This document shows positions 6,801 through 9,492 of a DNA stretch of 9,492 nt, in pieces. Source of the stretch: Nitrospirales bacterium. GTDB taxonomy: Bacteria; Nitrospirota; Nitrospiria; Nitrospirales; UBA8639. A model generated the notes under the pieces. It was given only the letters and a program-made list of their open reading frames with translations, made no database searches and was not told where the DNA came from. How positions within the stretch are numbered: position 1 is the stretch's first letter; each line of letters begins with the position of its first letter. The stretch covers positions 5,511 to 15,002 of the forward strand of contig JACDDF010000009.1 in assembly GCA_013817135.1 (NCBI GenBank), given 5' to 3'. A program made the position numbers and the translations under genes.

Positions 6801-7130
6801 CACGAGGGACTGGAGTTTCTGAATAAAGGCGTCTCCAGGCTGGCCCCGATGATATGTATGCTCACGGCACGCCGTGGGTTTTCCTGTCTCCCGTTTGACC
6901 CATTGCCAGATTTGCAGGGTGTTGGCATGGTCCGTGTAGATAATGAGATGTTCGAGTGCCGTCCTGGTGACCTGTCGATCGATTTTGCGACGAGTTGGAT
7001 AATCTGGGATGTTGCCTTGATACAGGTACACGACCAGACCTCGCTTTTGGGCGATGGCATTGAGTGTAAAATCTTTTTTTTTGCAGGCCTGGCTCAGCGG
7101 TAATGGCGTTCTTCCAGATCTGGTAGGCAT
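3825..7130 (-). CDS. Eco57I-like N6-adenine DNA methyltransferase, N-terminally truncated
   Basis: Large class I DNA methyltransferase expected to methylate adenine using S-adenosylmethionine, as in type IIG, BREX PglX and DISARM DrmMI proteins. Open frame of 1,101 residues. The conserved N-terminal region starts only at residue 20 (DFTLNAIAQKRG). SAM-binding motif I DPTCGSGAF is at 484-492, an acidic motif YGIDIMEEAVE at 572-582, a NIRAGNTLVG motif at 616-625, and catalytic motif IV NPPY at 757-760. The C-terminal ~300 residues probably hold the target-recognition region. The only upstream ATG (7130) lies inside helicase sense sequence in another frame with no good ribosome-binding site, so residues 1-19 are probably not native. 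About 40 N-terminal residues appear missing compared with homologues I recall. Residues 706-722 come from an inserted palindromic repeat. The ATPase gene follows after 40 bases. No PD-(D/E)xK nuclease motif was confidently seen. Confidence 0.9.
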   Translation of the reverse strand: MPTRSGRTPLPLSQACKKKDFTLNAIAQKRGLVVYLYQGNIPDYPTRRKIDRQVTRTALEHLIIYTDHANTLQIWQWVKRETGKPTACREHTYHRGQPGDAFIQKLQSLVCTLEEEERLTIVEVSGRTRAAFDVERVTKRFYDQFQKEHEAFLKFIKGIEAVADREWYASVMLNRLMFVYFIQRKGFLDGDPHYLRNRLTRCQAERGKDTFYSFYRYFLIRLFHEGFGSKTRTTELEQLLGRIPYLNGGLFDVHELEKPERYGKNIQIPDETFERIFGYFDQWDWVLDPHRTVRKPGDKEEINPDVLGYIFEKYINQKQMGAYYTIEDITGYISQNTVIPFLFDAARTKCKVAFENPKGPTLWDVLKDMPDRYIYEAVKKGIELPLPAEIAAGREDVSKRKGWNKPAPSEYGLPTETWREVAARRQRYEVSTKKLLAGEVRDINDLITLNLDIRQFAQDIIENCEGPELLRAFWHAIENVTILDPTCGSGAFLFAALNILEPLYEACLERMEAFLEDAAAKLEKGKLKRTPHGYPQLPHGKFEDFTKLLDRVAEHPNARSFILKSIILNNLYGIDIMEEAVEICKLRLFLKLAAQVEPDLAGPNLGIEALPDIDFNIRAGNTLVGYASLNELKKSMEGDWVSLQSLETIEENAEIADRAFQKFHEMQTEQGMEAKDFSAAKFELRKRLKALEDELNRYLAQEYGVLPPSPLEGEGRGEGKRKSPAFEQWLTSHKPFHWFIEFYGIMKSGGFDVSIGNPPYFDLKQGISYTVRSYATFPTKNLYPLIIERCIPLSRNHGRLGFIVPISSISTEGYYELQKVVMQLPAHFSSYDDRPARLFDGLEHIQLTIHLIENKLTPTPEHFVSECYRWSAAERPNLFPLLEYENVESRYLPSCIPKLSNPIEHSILKKVFEDGNPLGSQLAKSGKHEVYYSRKVHNFLQALDFVPKVYDGTGKLRPPSELKPLVFYEKEEASAAFCILNSTLFRWFVNVFSDCRHVNKREVEGFRCNLQRLLEIQEVKSRDLARELSASLQINSEFRKMRFRHDHLRVQCIIPKHSKPIIDKIDRVLAKHYGFTDEELDFIINYDIKYRMGRDAEGGEE
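4970..5013 (-). repeat. Palindromic dispersed repeat inserted in frame in the methyltransferase
   Basis: A GC-rich imperfect palindrome (plus-strand arms CCCTCTCCC and GGGGCGAGGG around a TCA loop, with flanking C-rich sequence) encodes the low-complexity stretch PSPLEGEGRGEG in the methyltransferase, residues 706-722. I know this peptide as the hallmark of a widespread dispersed bacterial repeat that is found in many unrelated proteins and intergenic regions. It falls in the linker between the coiled region 'LNRYLAQEYG' and 'HWFIEFYG' ahead of the NPPY motif, where a short insertion is likely tolerated. It keeps the frame open. Confidence 0.7.
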
Positions 7131-9492
7131 AGGAGGCTAAGTCCACCTCGGCATCGGCATCCCCGTCGAGGATACTGGCCTTTTCGTGGTAGAGATCCAG
7201 AACAGCCTGGTCGTTCCGATCATCCTCGAAGAAGGCTTCGTCGGTTCCAACCACTTCGGCATTTTCCTGCAACCGCTGCCGAACCCTAGCGCGCAATCGA
7301 AGAATTCGTTCCACGCCATCGGCAGGCAAAAAGGAATAACACAAAATACTCTCCGCCCGTTGTCCGATCCGATCCACACGCCCGGCTCGTTGTACCAGAC
7401 GAATGATTGCCCATGAGAGATCGAAATTGACGACGACCGCACAATCCTGGAGGTTTTGCCCTTCGCTGAGGACATCCGTGGCGATCAGCACTCGTAACTC
7501 CTCTGAAGGCTTTATGGAGTTCCGCTTGTTGTTGCTGTCCGGGCTGAACAACCATGCCAAGCCCGTAGGGTTTGCTGATTCGCCTGTGACACCGGCTATG
7601 TGCGTTATCCCGCGGGCTCTGAGTTGGTTTTCAAGGTAGCGAACCGAATCGGCAAACTGAGTAAATACGAGGACCTTTCCATCCGGGTGTTGCCGGGTGA
7701 GCAGGTTCACGAGGGCTTGGAGTTTTGTATCCCTTTCGGAATCCCACTCATCGCACCGGTGTAAAAGATTGAGCAGCGCTTCGTTATCGTTCCGTAAATC
7801 CTTCTCAAGGGATTTGACAAATAAGCCGGGAGCTAACCATTTGAACCGACGCTTGTATTGGGTGGCGTATTCTCCATAGATCTCGGAGGCGCGACGTTTA
7901 AAGTCCTCCTCGGTTCGAAGAGGAGTCTGTTGAACGGGCTCAGATCCCTCGTCGTTCTCTTCATCTTCAAACAGGGTGGACGTAATTCTGGTCGTCTCGG
8001 CATCTTCATCATAGATACGCGGGTCCAGCACTCCCGCATCCTGGGACCCGATGGGTAATGGATGCATCCCCTCAATGGCATAGAGATAAATGCTATTCCG
8101 GAGAATGTGACGCTCGATGGATTGGAGGAAGGCTTGGCCACTGCTTTCCAGCCGCTTAAAGAGGTTCGTCCGGCAGAACCCCATGAGTCGTTTGCCTGCA
8201 CGGGAGAGGCCTTGAAGGGCGATCGCTTCGGTTGGGGTTGGAGGCTGGTGCGGTGTAGACGCCACATAGTTTCCCAACCCGTAGCGCGGAAGGCTCAGCC
8301 CATTGATCGTATCCACCACTTGAGTTCCATACAACCGCGCGTATTGATCGTCTGGGTTCGTCTCATCAATGGTGAACTTGACCGTCTTCGGTAGGCGCGT
8401 GGGAAAGTAGGATCGGCTCCCGTCTTCAAACGTCAGAAACCTCCGACCATTGGCAGGATCGGTCTGGGCATAGTTGTCCTGGATAAAACTGCGAGTTCGC
8501 CGGACCATATACAGGCGCATCAATTCACGCCAGTCGTCGGCATATTCGCTTTTCTCGAAGGCGGCCAACGAACGAACCGGACATTGGTGACGACGAATGA
8601 ACTCTGTCTCCCCCAGGACTCGAAGTAACTGTTCCGGTCGAACGCCCAGATCTTTTCCTTCCGGCACGAAGAGCCGGAGTTGGTTGGAGAGATCAAGGTA
8701 GGTTTTGTTATACGGGGTGGCTGACAGCAGGATGCACTTGCTTTCGTTCCTCTGAATATATTCTTGAATAGCTCTGTACCGTTTTCCTTCCCGGTTGCGG
8801 AGATTATGACTTTCGTCAATCAACACGAGGCGAAATCGCTGCAAATTGTGGGACTCTGTCATGAACTGAGTCATCGAGAGCACTTTGGCGTTTAGGCGGT
8901 ATTGGATACGGTGTTCTTCCCACATTGGCACCAAATTCTTTGGGCAGATGATAAGGGTTTCCAGGAAGTAATCGTCTTGGAAAATCCGAGCCAGGGCGGT
9001 GGCCATGAAGGTTTTCCCTAACCCCACGACATCGTTGATGAGCACCCCACCACGCTTGTTTAAATGATGCGCGGCAATTTTCACGGCCGCTGTTTGGAAC
9101 TCGAACAACTTCTGACCGAAATCGCGTGGAATGCGAAACTCAGCGAGCCCCGTTCGGGCTTCCTGAGAAAGATGGTAGGCCATTTTGATGTAGATGTGAT
9201 ATGGTGGGATAAGGTCTTCTCGTGCCCAACTTTCTCCGATAATGCTCACCAATTCAGCGGAAATATCCTGACACCAGCGGTCGTTCCAGCGTTCTTCGAA
9301 CCAGTGCGCCAGCTTGGCACAGGCGTCATGGTCCAGCACATCGACATTGAGTTCACTCTGCTGCGAGAGCCCCGCTAATGTCAGATTGCTGCTCCCAAGA
9401 TAGCTGATCGTCGGATTGATGGGATCCGGTCGGAACAACAAATAGAGTTTGGCATGGAGGGGGTGGCGAAGAAACAGTTTGACCACCACCTG
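6862..9492 (-). CDS. PLD-like/SNF2-family DEAD/DEAH helicase, 5'-incomplete, C-terminus lost
   Basis: Superfamily 2 ATP-dependent DNA helicase or translocase, expected to act on DNA in the cytoplasm as part of a restriction or phage-defence operon. Residues are numbered from the first in-window GTG (9489); the frame is open off the right edge, so the true start is outside. The second half of a phospholipase D-like domain is at 12-37 (HxK, then GSSN; the usual D of HKD is absent). Walker A DVVGLGKT is at 153-160, DESH at 225-228, LSATPY at 255-260, an acidic linker near 495-517, TDVLSEGQNLQ at 671-681, and QRAGRVDRIGQ at 700-710. All helicase motifs look intact. Homologues, as I remember them, continue for roughly 200 residues past 'YQIWKNA'; here the sense frame breaks at an A9 run after residue 803, and the last ~70 residues are methyltransferase DNA read out of frame. 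True coding therefore ends near 7083. Confidence 0.9.
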   Translation of the reverse strand, partial: QVVVKLFLRHPLHAKLYLLFRPDPINPTISYLGSSNLTLAGLSQQSELNVDVLDHDACAKLAHWFEERWNDRWCQDISAELVSIIGESWAREDLIPPYHIYIKMAYHLSQEARTGLAEFRIPRDFGQKLFEFQTAAVKIAAHHLNKRGGVLINDVVGLGKTFMATALARIFQDDYFLETLIICPKNLVPMWEEHRIQYRLNAKVLSMTQFMTESHNLQRFRLVLIDESHNLRNREGKRYRAIQEYIQRNESKCILLSATPYNKTYLDLSNQLRLFVPEGKDLGVRPEQLLRVLGETEFIRRHQCPVRSLAAFEKSEYADDWRELMRLYMVRRTRSFIQDNYAQTDPANGRRFLTFEDGSRSYFPTRLPKTVKFTIDETNPDDQYARLYGTQVVDTINGLSLPRYGLGNYVASTPHQPPTPTEAIALQGLSRAGKRLMGFCRTNLFKRLESSGQAFLQSIERHILRNSIYLYAIEGMHPLPIGSQDAGVLDPRIYDEDAETTRITSTLFEDEENDEGSEPVQQTPLRTEEDFKRRASEIYGEYATQYKRRFKWLAPGLFVKSLEKDLRNDNEALLNLLHRCDEWDSERDTKLQALVNLLTRQHPDGKVLVFTQFADSVRYLENQLRARGITHIAGVTGESANPTGLAWLFSPDSNNKRNSIKPSEELRVLIATDVLSEGQNLQDCAVVVNFDLSWAIIRLVQRAGRVDRIGQRAESILCYSFLPADGVERILRLRARVRQRLQENAEVVGTDEAFFEDDRNDQAVLDLYHEKASILDGDADAEVDLASYAYQIWKNAITAEPGLQKKRFYTQCHRPKARSGRVPVSRQHPRLSNSSQNRSTGHQDGTRTSHYLHGPCQHPANLAMGQTGDRKTHGVP
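7074..7082 (-). other. A9 homopolymer at the helicase/methyltransferase frame junction
   Basis: The minus strand has nine consecutive A at the exact point where helicase sense coding (QKK) gives way to methyltransferase sense coding (KDF) in a different frame. Removing one A, or a +1 slip, would join both frames without a stop into one polypeptide of about 1,887 residues within the window. The run could be a deletion scar, a sequencing error, or a site of transcriptional slippage. The sequence shows the tract and the frame relation; the mechanism is inference. Confidence 0.75.

Overview
The window is a piece of a bacterial accessory region, and every gene I can support lies on the minus strand, so it reads from right to left. 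The composition is moderately GC-rich, except for an AT-rich left end. The remnant of a heavy-metal RND efflux pump suggests a Gram-negative host. The palindromic 'SPLEGEGRGEG' type repeat and the gene families remind me of Nitrospirota or Proteobacteria, but I cannot fix the taxon from sequence alone.

Right part (9492 to about 2045): a defence-type operon. It starts off the right edge with a PLD-like/SNF2-type helicase. Next comes a large Eco57I-like N6-adenine DNA methyltransferase, then 40 bases later an OLD-type ABC ATPase with a TOPRIM domain. The likely theme is restriction or phage defence: the methyltransferase marks or recognises DNA, the helicase translocates or remodels it, and the ATPase/TOPRIM protein is a candidate nuclease. 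The helicase plus methyltransferase core resembles DrmD plus DrmMI of class 1 DISARM in composition, but no DrmA or DrmB is visible here. The operon is damaged or rearranged. The helicase C-terminus and methyltransferase N-terminus appear to have been deleted, and the two frames now meet out of phase at a run of nine A. A palindromic repeat sits in frame inside the methyltransferase. The ATPase has a one-base frameshift near its end, followed by a divergent second copy of the methyltransferase C-terminal tail.

Middle part (1868 to 1140): a small cluster of a BECR/RelE-like putative nuclease, an overlapping DUF2283 protein, and a very small conserved-looking gene broken by an in-frame stop. 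It looks like a toxin-antitoxin type module. A strong hairpin follows it.

Left part (1013 to 1): a DprA/SLOG-like Rossmann protein whose C-terminus runs directly into a decayed 3' end of a CusA/CzcA-type RND pump, then an AT-rich stretch with no convincing gene. No interval longer than 300 bases lacks a feature, and I see no tRNA, rRNA, CRISPR array or complete insertion sequence.
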